Origin: an uncultured Roseicyclus sp.
GTDB taxonomy: Bacteria; Pseudomonadota; Alphaproteobacteria; Rhodobacterales; Rhodobacteraceae
Assembly: GCA_937139335.1 (NCBI GenBank)
Contig: CAKZPN010000014.1
Coordinates: 1-64,000 of the forward strand
DNA: 64,000 nt
Direction: 5' to 3'
Each line of letters opens with the position of its first letter. Positions within the stretch are counted from its first letter, which is position 1. This document shows, piece after piece, positions 24,234 to 32,333 of this stretch. A program made the translations under genes and the position numbers. The notes below the pieces were generated by a model. It searched no databases. It had not been told where the DNA came from and saw nothing but the letters and a program-made list of their open reading frames with translations.

Positions 24234-25805
24234 ATGACCGACACCCCCGATGTTACCGCCCCTGCCAAGCGCCGCCGCACCGGCGGCCGCGCCGGCCATT
24301 CCGCCCGTGCCGGCCATCATGTCATCGACCAGATGCCCTGGCGCGTGCCGGTAAACACCGACCGCCCGACGGAACCGCTGCCCGAGGAGGGGGTGCGCGC
24401 GATCCACGACGGCGCGATGCGGGTGCTGTCCGAGATCGGGATCGAGTTCCTGAACGACGAGGCGCTGGGCCACCTGAAGGCCGCCGGCTGCAAGGTCGAG
24501 GGGCAGACCGCGCGGTTCGACCGCGCATTCGTGGAGGAGATGGTGGCCAAGGCCCCGCCCTCCTTCACCCTCACCCCGCGCAATCTCGACCGGCGCATCA
24601 CCATCGGCGACGGCCACATCGTCTTCGGCAACGTCTCCTCGCCGCCCAATGCCTGGGACCTGGTGCGCGGCAAGCGCCCCGGCGACATGGAGACCTACCG
24701 CGAGTTCATCAAGCTGACGCAGTATTTCAACTGCATCCACTTCGCCGGCGGCTACCCGGTGGAGCCGATCGACATCCACCCCGGCGTCCGTCACCTCGAT
24801 TGTCTCTACGAAAAGCTGATCCTGACCGACAAGGTGGTGCACGCCTATTCGCTAGGCCCCGAACGGGTCGAGGACGTGATGGAGATGGTGCGCATCGCGG
24901 GCGGGCTGACCCATGCGGAGTTCGACGCCACGCCGCGCATGTATACCAACATCAACTCCGTCAGCCCGCTGAAGCACGACTTCCCGATGCTCGACGGCGC
25001 GATGCGCCTCGCGCGGCGCGGGCAGCCGGTGGTGGTGACGCCCTTCACGCTCGCGGGCGCGATGGCGCCGGTGACGCTGTCGGGCGCGGTGATGCTGTCC
25101 ATCGCCGAGGCGCTGGCGGCGATCGCGCTCCTGCAATGGATCGCGCCCGGCTGCCCGGTCGCGATCGGCACCTTCACCTCCAACGTCGACATGAAATCGG
25201 GTGCGCCCGCCTTCGGCACGCCGGAATACATCCGGGCCACCCAGATGACGGGGCAGATGGCACGGTTCTACGGCCTGCCGCTGCGGTCCTCGGGCGTCTG
25301 TGCGGCCAACGTGCCCGACGCGCAGGCGATGTGGGAGACGATGAATTCGCTCTGGGCCGCCGTCCAGTCGGGCACCAACATGGTCTACCACGCCGCCGGA
25401 TGGCTCGAGGGCGGGCTGGTGGCGTCACCCGAGAAATTCGTGATGGATTGCGAGGTGTTGCAGCAGTTCCAGCGTTATTTCGAGCCGCAGCTTCTGGGCA
25501 CCACCGAGGTGGACCTTGCCATCGACACCATCGCCGAGGTCGGCGCGGGCGGGCATTTTTTCGGCTGCCAGCACACCCAGGACCGCTACCAGGAGGCGTT
25601 CTACGGACCGTTCCTGTCGGACTGGCGCAACTTCGAGGCGTGGCAATCGGCCGGCGCGCTCTGGACCGCCGAACGCGCGCACGGCATCTACAAGCGCATC
25701 GTGGCCGAGTTCGAGCCGCCCGAGATGGACGTCGCGATCCAGGAGGAGCTTGCGTCCTTCGTCGCCCGCCGCAAATCCGAAGGCGGCGCGCCCACCGATT
25801 TCTGA
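24234..25805 (+). CDS. MttB-superfamily methyltransferase, non-pyrrolysine
   Basis: 523 residues of the trimethylamine methyltransferase (MttB) superfamily, a TIM barrel that moves a methyl group from a quaternary amine to a corrinoid protein. The ORF is open throughout with no in-frame TAG, so it is the non-pyrrolysine type, of which MtgB demethylates glycine betaine. Recognisable stretches are MRVLSEIGIEFL, FGNVSSPPNAWDL and GVCAANVPDAQAMWETMNSLW. No corrinoid protein or reactivase lies nearby, so partners must be elsewhere. The substrate is unknown. ATG follows AAGGA at about 10 nt. Confidence 0.88.
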   Translation: MTDTPDVTAPAKRRRTGGRAGHSARAGHHVIDQMPWRVPVNTDRPTEPLPEEGVRAIHDGAMRVLSEIGIEFLNDEALGHLKAAGCKVEGQTARFDRAFVEEMVAKAPPSFTLTPRNLDRRITIGDGHIVFGNVSSPPNAWDLVRGKRPGDMETYREFIKLTQYFNCIHFAGGYPVEPIDIHPGVRHLDCLYEKLILTDKVVHAYSLGPERVEDVMEMVRIAGGLTHAEFDATPRMYTNINSVSPLKHDFPMLDGAMRLARRGQPVVVTPFTLAGAMAPVTLSGAVMLSIAEALAAIALLQWIAPGCPVAIGTFTSNVDMKSGAPAFGTPEYIRATQMTGQMARFYGLPLRSSGVCAANVPDAQAMWETMNSLWAAVQSGTNMVYHAAGWLEGGLVASPEKFVMDCEVLQQFQRYFEPQLLGTTEVDLAIDTIAEVGAGGHFFGCQHTQDRYQEAFYGPFLSDWRNFEAWQSAGALWTAERAHGIYKRIVAEFEPPEMDVAIQEELASFVARRKSEGGAPTDF

Positions 25806-25933
25806 GCCCCCTCACGCCTCTGCAAATGCCTTGATATCGCCCCGGTTGCGAAAGGCTTCGTTTACGTATGGCCTCCTACTCTGCCCCATGCCGGGCGCAT
25901 GTGGTGCCCGGCCGCAAGGATGAGGCAGGGCCG

Positions 25934-26521
25934 ATGCACGGCATGGTCAACCGCGCCCTGCAGGGCTTCTTGATGACGACCTACGGCGACGAGGTCTGGG
26001 CCGAGGTGCGCAGCCAGGCGGGCCTGCCCTTCGCCGATTTCGAGGCGATGCTCGACTACCCCGATCCGATGACGCTGGCCTGTTTCCAGGCCGCCTGCCA
26101 GGTACTGCACAAGCCGCCGAACGCGCTGCTCGAGGACGTGGGCACATGGCTGGTGACCGATGAACACCTCGAGCCGCTGCGCCGGCTGATGCGGTTCTCG
26201 GGCACCAGCTTTCTCGATTTTCTCCATTCTCTCGAGGAACTTGCGGATCGTGGCAGGCTGGCCGTGCCCGACCTCGACATGCCGGTGATCGAGCTCGACC
26301 AGATCGACGCGGTGAGTTTCCGCATCCGCGCGCGCTGGACGTTGCCGGGGATCGGGCCGATCCTGATGGGATGCCTGCGCGCGATGGCCGACGATTACGG
26401 CGCGCTGGCGTTCCTGCGCCTCGGCGGCGTCGAGAACGGTGTGGAATGTCTGGATGTCCGCCTGCTCGACACCGCGTTTTCCGAAGGGCGCAGCTTCGCG
26501 CTCGGGCGGGTCATCGCATGA
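25934..26521 (+). CDS. H-NOX-like protein lacking the heme ligand
   Basis: 195 residues with the H-NOX fold pattern: MHGMVNRALQGFL, YGDEVWAEV, then GTWLV and GTSFLDFLHSLEELADR. In heme-binding H-NOX proteins the segment after the I/L-D/E-E-V/L motif supplies the proximal His; here that position is Ala (LEELA). The YxSxR heme-propionate motif is also absent (FRIRARWTLP). Heme and NO binding as in the canonical family is therefore unlikely. Its stop overlaps the start of an HNOBA-GGDEF gene, the usual H-NOX partner type, so it probably still regulates that cyclase. Confidence 0.8.
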   Translation: MHGMVNRALQGFLMTTYGDEVWAEVRSQAGLPFADFEAMLDYPDPMTLACFQAACQVLHKPPNALLEDVGTWLVTDEHLEPLRRLMRFSGTSFLDFLHSLEELADRGRLAVPDLDMPVIELDQIDAVSFRIRARWTLPGIGPILMGCLRAMADDYGALAFLRLGGVENGVECLDVRLLDTAFSEGRSFALGRVIA

Positions 26522-27588
26522 CCGGCCTGCCCCCCAGCCTCAGCCGGGTGATCGGCCTGTCGGGCGGCGCGCTCGACGTGCTGATGCCGATGCATCTCTG
26601 GGCCGATCCCGACGGCCGTGTGGTGCAGGCTGGCCCGACGCTGGAAAAGATGGCGCGGCGCGGCGACCTGACCGGTCTGCCGATCTTTCGCCTGCTCGAG
26701 TTTCGCCGCCCGTCCCGCGTCGACGGGGTGCAGGCGTTGATGGCGCTGGCGGGTCAGCGGATCGGGCTGGTGCTGCGCAGTGCCCCGCACCTGCCGCTCC
26801 GCGGTGCGCTGACCACGCTGCCCGAGGGCACCGGCCTGATCCTCGACATCTCGCTGGGCCTGTCCTTCGCCCGCGCGGTGTCGGAATTCGGGCTGACGCT
26901 GAACAATTTCTCGCCCTGCGACCAGACGATCGAGCTTTTGTATCTGCACGAGGCGAACACCTCGACCATGGCGCTGTCGCGGCACCTGTCGAAGCGGCTG
27001 CAGGCTGCGCGCGCCGCCGCCGAGGCGCAGGCGCTGACCGACCCGCTGACCGGGCTCGCCAACCGCCGCGCGATGGATGCCGAGATCGCCCGCTGCCTCG
27101 ACGATCCGGCCGAGGCGTTCGGGCTGCTGCACATCGACCTCGACCATTTCAAGCAGGTGAACGATACGCTCGGCCATGCCGCGGGCGACGCGGTGCTGGA
27201 ACGGGTCGGCGCGGTGCTGCGCCAGCAGCTGCGCCACGCCGACCTGGCCGGGCGCGTGGGCGGCGACGAGTTTCTGGTGATCCTGCGCGACTGCGAGGGG
27301 ACGGCGGAGCTGGACCGCGTCGCCGCCCGCATCATCGCCGCGATCGAGGAGCCGGTGCCGTTCAAGGGGCAGGCCTGCCACGTCTCGGCCTCGGTCGGGC
27401 TGGCCGCCAGCGTGGATTATGCCGTGCGGCCCGGCCCCGACCGGCTTCTCGCCGACACCGATGCGGCGCTCTATGCCGCCAAGCGCGCCGGGCGCGGGCG
27501 TGCGGCCCGCCATGTGCCCGGCGCCCTGCCGGACGGGTGCCGCGCCGGCGATCCGAAGGCATTGCCACCCGTCGTCGCGGGGGATTGA
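26518..27588 (+). CDS. HNOBA-GGDEF diguanylate cyclase
   Basis: 356 residues. Residues about 15-160 resemble the H-NOX-associated domain of guanylate cyclases (MPMHLWADPDGRVVQAGPTLEKM, then IFRLLEFRRPS), followed by a helical linker (residues 155-180) and a GGDEF domain. The active site RVGGDEF and the RxxD I-site (RHAD, five residues upstream) are intact, so it should make c-di-GMP with product inhibition. It is coupled by a 4-bp overlap to the H-NOX-like gene; its output is presumably set by that protein. Confidence 0.88.
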   Translation: MTGLPPSLSRVIGLSGGALDVLMPMHLWADPDGRVVQAGPTLEKMARRGDLTGLPIFRLLEFRRPSRVDGVQALMALAGQRIGLVLRSAPHLPLRGALTTLPEGTGLILDISLGLSFARAVSEFGLTLNNFSPCDQTIELLYLHEANTSTMALSRHLSKRLQAARAAAEAQALTDPLTGLANRRAMDAEIARCLDDPAEAFGLLHIDLDHFKQVNDTLGHAAGDAVLERVGAVLRQQLRHADLAGRVGGDEFLVILRDCEGTAELDRVAARIIAAIEEPVPFKGQACHVSASVGLAASVDYAVRPGPDRLLADTDAALYAAKRAGRGRAARHVPGALPDGCRAGDPKALPPVVAGD

Positions 27589-27637
27589 GACGGCCTGCCG
27601 CGGGCCTACCTTGATGGCATCGAGCCCGGACCATGCC

Positions 27638-28957
27638 ATGACCGACCGCCCCGATCCCCGATCCCGTCCCGTTCCCGCGGGCCGCTTCGCCCGCGCGCGC
27701 GGGATGGGCGGGCTTGCGACCGGGCTCGCCGGCGGCGTGGCGCTGGGCGGCGCGCAGGCGCTGATGCGGGGCGAGCGGCCGCGCCTGTCGCAGCTGGTGA
27801 TGACCCCTGCCAACATCACCCGCATCGCCGACCGCCTGTCGGAAATGCGCGGCGCGGCGATGAAGCTGGGCCAGCTCCTGTCGATGGAGGCGGGCGACAT
27901 GCTGCCGCCCGAGATGGAGCTGATTCTCGCGCGCCTCAGGTCCGAGGCGCATGTGATGCCGCCGAAGCAGTTGAAGCAGGTGCTTCAGGACGCCTACGGC
28001 GCAGAGTTCCGGCAACTTTTCCGCAGCTTCGACACGCGGCCGCTCGCTGCCGCCTCGATCGGGCAGGTGCACCGCGCCCTCACGCCCGAGGGGCAGGCGC
28101 TCGCGGTCAAGCTGCAATACCCCGGCGTGAAGGGGGCCATCGACAGTGACCTCGACAACGCCGCCGCGCTGATCCGCTGGTCGGGTCTCTGGCCGCCGGA
28201 GCTGGACCTGCGCCCGCTCATGGCCGAGGCCCGCGCGCAACTGCACGAAGAAGCCGACTACGCCCGCGAGGGCGCGGCACTGGCGCGTTTCGGCACGTTG
28301 CTGGCGGATGACGCGCTGTTCATCGTGCCGAGCCTCGACGCCACCCGCACGCGGGACGCGGCGCTGGCGATGTGCTTCGAGCCGTCCGAGCCGATCGAGG
28401 TGCTGGCCAGGGCCGAGCCGGGCCTCCGCGACGCGGCCGTCACCGGGTTGCTAGACCTGACGCTGCGCGAGTTGTTCGATTTCCGCCTGATGCAGACCGA
28501 CCCGAATTTCGCCAACTATCGCTGGCGGCCCGACACGCGCCAGGTCGTTCTGTTGGATTTCGGCGCCACCCGCGAGATCTCGCAGGAGGTCTCGGACGGC
28601 TACCGCGGACTGCTGCGTGCCGGGCTGGATGGCGACCGCGACGCCACCTACGCCGCGCTGGAGCGCATCGGCTTCATCAAGCAGGGCCTCGGCGAGGCGC
28701 ACCGCCAGACCATCCTCGACATGGCCGAGATGGGCTTTGCGCTTCTGCGCGGGCCGCAGCCTTTCGACTTTCGCGACAGCGATTTCACCGACCGCATGCG
28801 CCGGCGCGGCATGGAAATTGGCGGCGAGCGCGAGCTGTGGCACCTGCCGCCCGCCGAGACGCTATTTTTGCAACGCAAGATCGGCGGCCTCTACCTGCTC
28901 GCGACGCGGCTGGGGGCCAAGGTCGACCTCGCGGCGCTGGCGCGGCGCTTCGTCTAG
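27638..28957 (+). CDS. ABC1/UbiB-family atypical kinase, COQ8-like
   Basis: 439 residues of the UbiB/ADCK family. The KxGQ motif is MKLGQLLSME, the Ala-rich loop AAASIGQVHRA, and the metal site reads MQTDPNFANYRW followed by LLDFGATRE. The TDPN-x-x-N form and DFGATRE are those of eukaryotic COQ8/ADCK3, not the DPHPGN of standard bacterial UbiB. Family members support ubiquinone synthesis, probably as ATPases. The ATG at 27638 was taken; 27614 is an alternative. No quinone genes are near. It ends just before the inverted repeat at 28963-29062. Confidence 0.9.
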   Translation: MTDRPDPRSRPVPAGRFARARGMGGLATGLAGGVALGGAQALMRGERPRLSQLVMTPANITRIADRLSEMRGAAMKLGQLLSMEAGDMLPPEMELILARLRSEAHVMPPKQLKQVLQDAYGAEFRQLFRSFDTRPLAAASIGQVHRALTPEGQALAVKLQYPGVKGAIDSDLDNAAALIRWSGLWPPELDLRPLMAEARAQLHEEADYAREGAALARFGTLLADDALFIVPSLDATRTRDAALAMCFEPSEPIEVLARAEPGLRDAAVTGLLDLTLRELFDFRLMQTDPNFANYRWRPDTRQVVLLDFGATREISQEVSDGYRGLLRAGLDGDRDATYAALERIGFIKQGLGEAHRQTILDMAEMGFALLRGPQPFDFRDSDFTDRMRRRGMEIGGERELWHLPPAETLFLQRKIGGLYLLATRLGAKVDLAALARRFV

Positions 28958-28962
28958 AGCGT

Positions 28963-29062
28963 GTCGCGCCAGATCGAATTCCCGATCCGCGGCGAACGCG
29001 TTGTGCTTTGCAAACGCTGCCTCGCCCCGGATCGGGAATACACGGGTCAAATCGGGCGCGAC
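28963..29062. repeat. Long imperfect inverted repeat between convergent genes
   Basis: The outer arms GTCGCGCC (28963-28970) and GGGCGCGAC (29054-29062) and the perfect 12-bp inner arms ATTCCCGATCCG (28978-28989) / CGGATCGGGAAT (29028-29039) fill most of the 110-bp spacer between the kinase and the cobalamin-binding gene. It probably acts as a bidirectional terminator and resembles a mobile intergenic palindrome, unrelated to the 450/6073 family. Confidence 0.7.
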
Positions 29063-29067
29063 AAACT

Positions 29068-29850
29068 TTAGGCCAGCGCGGCGACGATCGCGTCCAGCCC
29101 GTCGGTCAGTGCGGCGGGGCCGGGCTGCAGGATCAGCGGCGATTTGATCTCGGTGATGCGCCCGTCGCGCACCGCCGGGATCGCCTCCCACCCGGGGCGG
29201 CTGGCGATGCGGTCCACCCGCACTTTTTTGCCGCACCAGGACGCAAGGATCACGTCGGGCGCGCGCGCCAGCACCGCCTCGGCCGTCACGATCCGGCCTT
29301 GCGCGCCCTGCGCGCGGGCCAGTTCCGGGAACGCGTCGTCGCCGCCCGCCACGCCGATCAGCTCCGACACCCAGGCAAGTCCCGAGATCATCGGATCGTC
29401 CCACTCCTCGAAATAGACCACGGGCCGGGGAGCGTTGCGCGCGGCCGCGCGGTCGGCGACCTGCGCCAGCCGCCGCTCGTAGTGATCGACCAGCCGCGCG
29501 GCGCGCTTCGATTGCCCGACCGTCGCGCCGAGATGGCGGATCATCGCAAGGATCCCAGCGATATCGCGCTGGTTGTAGGCCATCACCGTGATGCCGGCCC
29601 GGATCAGCCCCGCCGCGATCTCGGCCTGCAGGTCCGAAAAGGTGAGCACGAGGTCCGGCTCCAACGCGATGATCTTCGGCAGGTCGGCCGAGGTGAAGGC
29701 GCTGACCCGCGGTTTCTCGCGGCGCACGCGGGGCGGGCGCACGGCATAGCCGCTGACGCCCACGATCCGGTCCTCCTCGCCCAGCAGATAGAGCGTCTCG
29801 ACCGTCTCCTCGGTCAGGCAGACGATGCGCTCGGGCGGGAACCGCTTCAC
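29068..29850 (-). CDS. Cobalamin-binding (BtuF-like) protein without signal peptide
   Basis: 260 residues with the type III periplasmic-binding-protein fold: RIVCLTEETVETLYLLG, VGVSGYA, IIALEPDLVLTFSDLQAEIAAGL and ARAPDVILASWCGKKV. The profile matches BtuF-type cobalamin-binding proteins. However, the GTG start overlaps the stop of the upstream gene and the N terminus is not a signal peptide, so export is doubtful. It is the second gene behind a cobalamin riboswitch, which supports a B12-related role. No BtuCD permease is in the window. Confidence 0.82.
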   Translation of the reverse strand: MKRFPPERIVCLTEETVETLYLLGEEDRIVGVSGYAVRPPRVRREKPRVSAFTSADLPKIIALEPDLVLTFSDLQAEIAAGLIRAGITVMAYNQRDIAGILAMIRHLGATVGQSKRAARLVDHYERRLAQVADRAAARNAPRPVVYFEEWDDPMISGLAWVSELIGVAGGDDAFPELARAQGAQGRIVTAEAVLARAPDVILASWCGKKVRVDRIASRPGWEAIPAVRDGRITEIKSPLILQPGPAALTDGLDAIVAALA

Positions 29851-30149
29851 AGCGACAACCGCCGCATGCGCGCGCCGCCCCGTCGACGGGGGTGAGGCAG
29901 GGACAGGTCGAGCGGCGAAAGCGGCGCCGTCAGCGAGGCGCGGAGCAGCGCGCAGAACTCGGCCACCGCCGGGTCCGTCGCCTCGAACGTGGCGGCGAGC
30001 CGCAACGCTCGCCGGGCCTCGGCCGGGTAGGGCGCGCCTGCGGGCAGGCCCGCCAGCCATTGCATGTAGCCAAGCTGTCCCAGCTCACGCGCGCGGGCGG
30101 GCGAGCCAGAGTGGAGTTGCAACTGGATCAGGGTTCTTTCGGTCAGCAT
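29847..30149 (-). CDS. Riboswitch-proximal 100-residue protein of unknown function
   Basis: 100 residues, arginine- and alanine-rich, with no recognised domain. Features are MLTERTLIQLQLHSGSPARARELGQLG and a proline/arginine-rich C terminus ending MRRLSL. It starts after GGAGGG and is the first gene behind the cobalamin riboswitch; its stop overlaps the start of the BtuF-like gene (GTGA). Its position suggests a role in cobalamin uptake or use, but nothing in the sequence shows which. Confidence 0.75.
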   Translation of the reverse strand: MLTERTLIQLQLHSGSPARARELGQLGYMQWLAGLPAGAPYPAEARRALRLAATFEATDPAVAEFCALLRASLTAPLSPLDLSLPHPRRRGGARMRRLSL

Positions 30150-30270
30150 CGTGCCCTCCGCACAAGGGGGCAGGGGCCGCTGACGGCAGGTGGGGGAGGT
30201 CACGGGGCCGGTCTGGTCGCATGTCTCGCACTCCTGCCCGGACGCCCCGCCCGGGATTACGGTTGTCGTG

Positions 30271-30440
30271 CGATGGCAGGTCTCCTGACTTGCGGGTCTG
30301 GGCTTGCCCGATCCTTCCCGGACCATTCTGGCCCAGTGGGTCTCTCGGGGTCGCTCGCCGCTCACAGTTGCGGGGGCAGTCGCGGGGTCACACCGCGTTC
30401 CCTTTTCAGACCGGACAGGCAGGCCGCCCGGTCACCATCG
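30271..30440 (-). promoter_or_regulatory. Adenosylcobalamin riboswitch
   Basis: Reading the minus strand, P1 arms CGATGG (30440-30435) and CCATCG (30276-30271) enclose AAAAGGGAA, GCCCCCGCAACTGTGA-like core, and the 3' B12-box GCAAGTCAGGAGACCTGCC (complement of 30275-30293). These are the conserved elements of the cobalamin riboswitch. It precedes the 100-residue gene and the BtuF-like gene, which should be repressed when adenosylcobalamin is plentiful. A GC-rich leader of about 120 nt follows, with a CCCGG/CCGGG hairpin as the possible expression platform. Confidence 0.95.
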
Positions 30441-30499
30441 ACCCTCATGTGGCGCGCTTTGGCTGCCCCGGTCAAGGGTCGTCGCAGCGCGGAGACGGT

Positions 30500-30865
30500 T
30501 CATTCGGCCGGTTCGGTCGGGTCGCGGCGGAACAGCAGCCGTTCGATGACGTAGACGAGGATCGCGGCGCCCACGGCCCCCACCAGCGCGATGGCCAGCA
30601 GGATGACCATGTCGACCGGACCGCCGATGTCGGACAGGTGCGAGCTGGTCATCACCATCACGAACCAGACCGCCAGCACCGCGCCCACCGGCATGAACAG
30701 TTGCGCGACGAGGAACTGCCGCATCCCCAGCGCCCGGTCGCGGATCAGGACGTAGACCCAGCCCAGCGTGACGACCACCGCGGCCACCACCAGGGACCAG
30801 AACAGGACCGAGCCGAACATCTCCTCGAAGACCGCGATCATGGTCTCGAATGTAAGTTCTTCCAT
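30500..30865 (-). CDS. Small membrane protein in the SQR operon (DUF5368-like)
   Basis: 121 residues with three hydrophobic segments (about 20-42, 50-72 and 85-110) and an acidic tail. It resembles a small family (DUF5368) that I associate with roseobacter sulfide-oxidation flavoproteins, but that association is from memory. It follows the flavoprotein gene by 21 bp, so the two form an operon controlled from the FNR-box promoter. It may anchor or couple the flavoprotein to the membrane; this is inference. Confidence 0.7.
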   Translation of the reverse strand: MEELTFETMIAVFEEMFGSVLFWSLVVAAVVVTLGWVYVLIRDRALGMRQFLVAQLFMPVGAVLAVWFVMVMTSSHLSDIGGPVDMVILLAIALVGAVGAAILVYVIERLLFRRDPTEPAE

Positions 30866-30886
30866 CTTCTTTTCCTCCGTCCGGGG

Positions 30887-32203
30887 TCAGGCCTGGCCGC
30901 GTAGCATGGCGTTGTAGGTCGCCTTCAGCGCGACCTCCTTCATCAGCCAGCTGATCCACAGCTCTTCCAGCGGCGCGATCAGGCCGGGGAAGGAGGGCAC
31001 GAGGTTGTTGTTGTAGTCGAACTCGATCAGCATCGCCCGGCCGATCCGGGTGATCATCGGGCACGACGTGTAGCCGTCGTAGGTCTCGGTCCCTTCGCGG
31101 CCCTCGAGGGCGGCGAGCAGGTGATCCTCGACCACCGGCAATTGCCATTTGACCGAGGCCGCGGTCTTGCCCTTGGGCACGCCCGCGACGTCACCCAGCG
31201 CCCAGACATTGGGGTAGCGGTTGTGGCGCAGCGTGTACTGGTCGCAATCGACCCAGCCCTGGTCGGTCCAGCGGTCGGCCCAGGCGAGGCCCGACTGAAC
31301 CACGAATTCCGGCGCGCGCTGCGGCGGGATGACGTGGAGGTAGTCGTATTCCTCCTCGTGGGTGGCGCCGTCGGCGTCGGTGAAGCTGGCGATCTTGCGG
31401 TCGGTGTCGACGGCGCGCAACGTGCGGCCCATCCGGGTCTCGATCCCGCGGTCGCCGAACAGCATCCGCACCTTCTCGGCCACGATCGGCACCCCGAACA
31501 GCGACCCCTGCGGGGCGGCGTAGACGATTTCCGCGGTGCCGCGGTTGCCTGCGCGGCGCAGTCGGTCGTCGATCAGGAAGGTGTGCTTCAGCGGCGCGCC
31601 GGCGCATTTCATCTCGGTCTCGGGACGGGTGAAGACGCCGCGCCCGCCTTCCTCGACAAAGCGCGAGGCCGCCGTCCAGGTGCGCGCGGCGTAGTCCGGC
31701 CCGGCATAGAGCGCGCCGATCCCGTTCTCGCCCACCATGTCGAGCGAGAACCCCTCGATCGCGTCATGGTCCAGAATCAGGCCCGGCGCGATGATGAGGA
31801 AATCATAGTCCAGCGTCTCGCCGCCTTCGGTCGAGACCGTCTGCGCCTCGGCATCGACGGCGGCGACGTATTCGGTGATCAGCGTCACGCCCGAGGGCAG
31901 CCAGTCGGCGGTCTCGCTTACAACGTAGCTCTCGGGCTTCAGACCTGCGGCGACCAGCGACAGGCCGGGCTGGTAGAGATGCTGGGCGCGCGGGTCGATC
32001 AGCGTGATCTGCGCGCCATCCAGCCGGCGCACCAGCCGGTTGGCGAGTGCGGTGCCGGCGGCGCCTGCGCCGATGATGACGATGCGGGCATTGGTCGAAA
32101 TGGCCTGGGCCGTGGCCTCGGTCCCCGGCAGGGCGGCCAGGGCCCCGCCGGCCGCGGCCAGCGCCAGGAAGGCGCGGCGGCTGGTAGTGATGTTGTCGGT
32201 CAT
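30887..32203 (-). CDS. Sulfide:quinone oxidoreductase-like flavoprotein (TAT-exported)
   Basis: 438 residues. A twin-arginine signal (SRRAFLALAAAGG, residues 8-20) precedes the FAD-binding motif VIIGAGAAGTALANRL and the second NAD(P)-like domain. Conserved cysteines in EMKCAGAP and YTSCPM match the redox cysteines of sulfide:quinone oxidoreductases and flavocytochrome c sulfide dehydrogenase. It probably oxidises sulfide in the periplasm and passes electrons to quinone or a cytochrome. The start at MTDNITTSRR was chosen because it brings the TAT motif to the N terminus. A perfect FNR box lies upstream. Confidence 0.87.
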   Translation of the reverse strand: MTDNITTSRRAFLALAAAGGALAALPGTEATAQAISTNARIVIIGAGAAGTALANRLVRRLDGAQITLIDPRAQHLYQPGLSLVAAGLKPESYVVSETADWLPSGVTLITEYVAAVDAEAQTVSTEGGETLDYDFLIIAPGLILDHDAIEGFSLDMVGENGIGALYAGPDYAARTWTAASRFVEEGGRGVFTRPETEMKCAGAPLKHTFLIDDRLRRAGNRGTAEIVYAAPQGSLFGVPIVAEKVRMLFGDRGIETRMGRTLRAVDTDRKIASFTDADGATHEEEYDYLHVIPPQRAPEFVVQSGLAWADRWTDQGWVDCDQYTLRHNRYPNVWALGDVAGVPKGKTAASVKWQLPVVEDHLLAALEGREGTETYDGYTSCPMITRIGRAMLIEFDYNNNLVPSFPGLIAPLEELWISWLMKEVALKATYNAMLRGQA

Positions 32204-32245
32204 GCGTGACTCCACAGGGGGACTGTTCGCTGTTCGCGCAGTCAC

Positions 32246-32285
32246 GTTATGATCACTGTCAATTAGGGCATTTGATATGGATCAA
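32246..32285 (-). promoter_or_regulatory. FNR/FnrL-dependent promoter with a second half-matched box
   Basis: TTGAT-ATGG-ATCAA at 32272-32285 is a perfect FNR palindrome. Its centre is 30 bp from a -10-like CATAAC (32251-32246 on the minus strand), giving the -41.5 spacing of a class II activated promoter for the SQR-like gene. A second site (32249-32262) matches 8 of 10 FNR half-site bases and overlaps the -10, which could allow repression. Expression under low oxygen is predicted. Confidence 0.8.
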
Positions 32286-32333
32286 CCGGGGCTGCGGCAT
32301 ATTTGCATGCCACAGTGTACTGCGGCGTGCCCC

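Noticed and set aside
24234..25805. Pyrrolysine codon in the MttB homologue
   Set aside because: The frame is open throughout with no TAG, so the pyrrolysine type is excluded.
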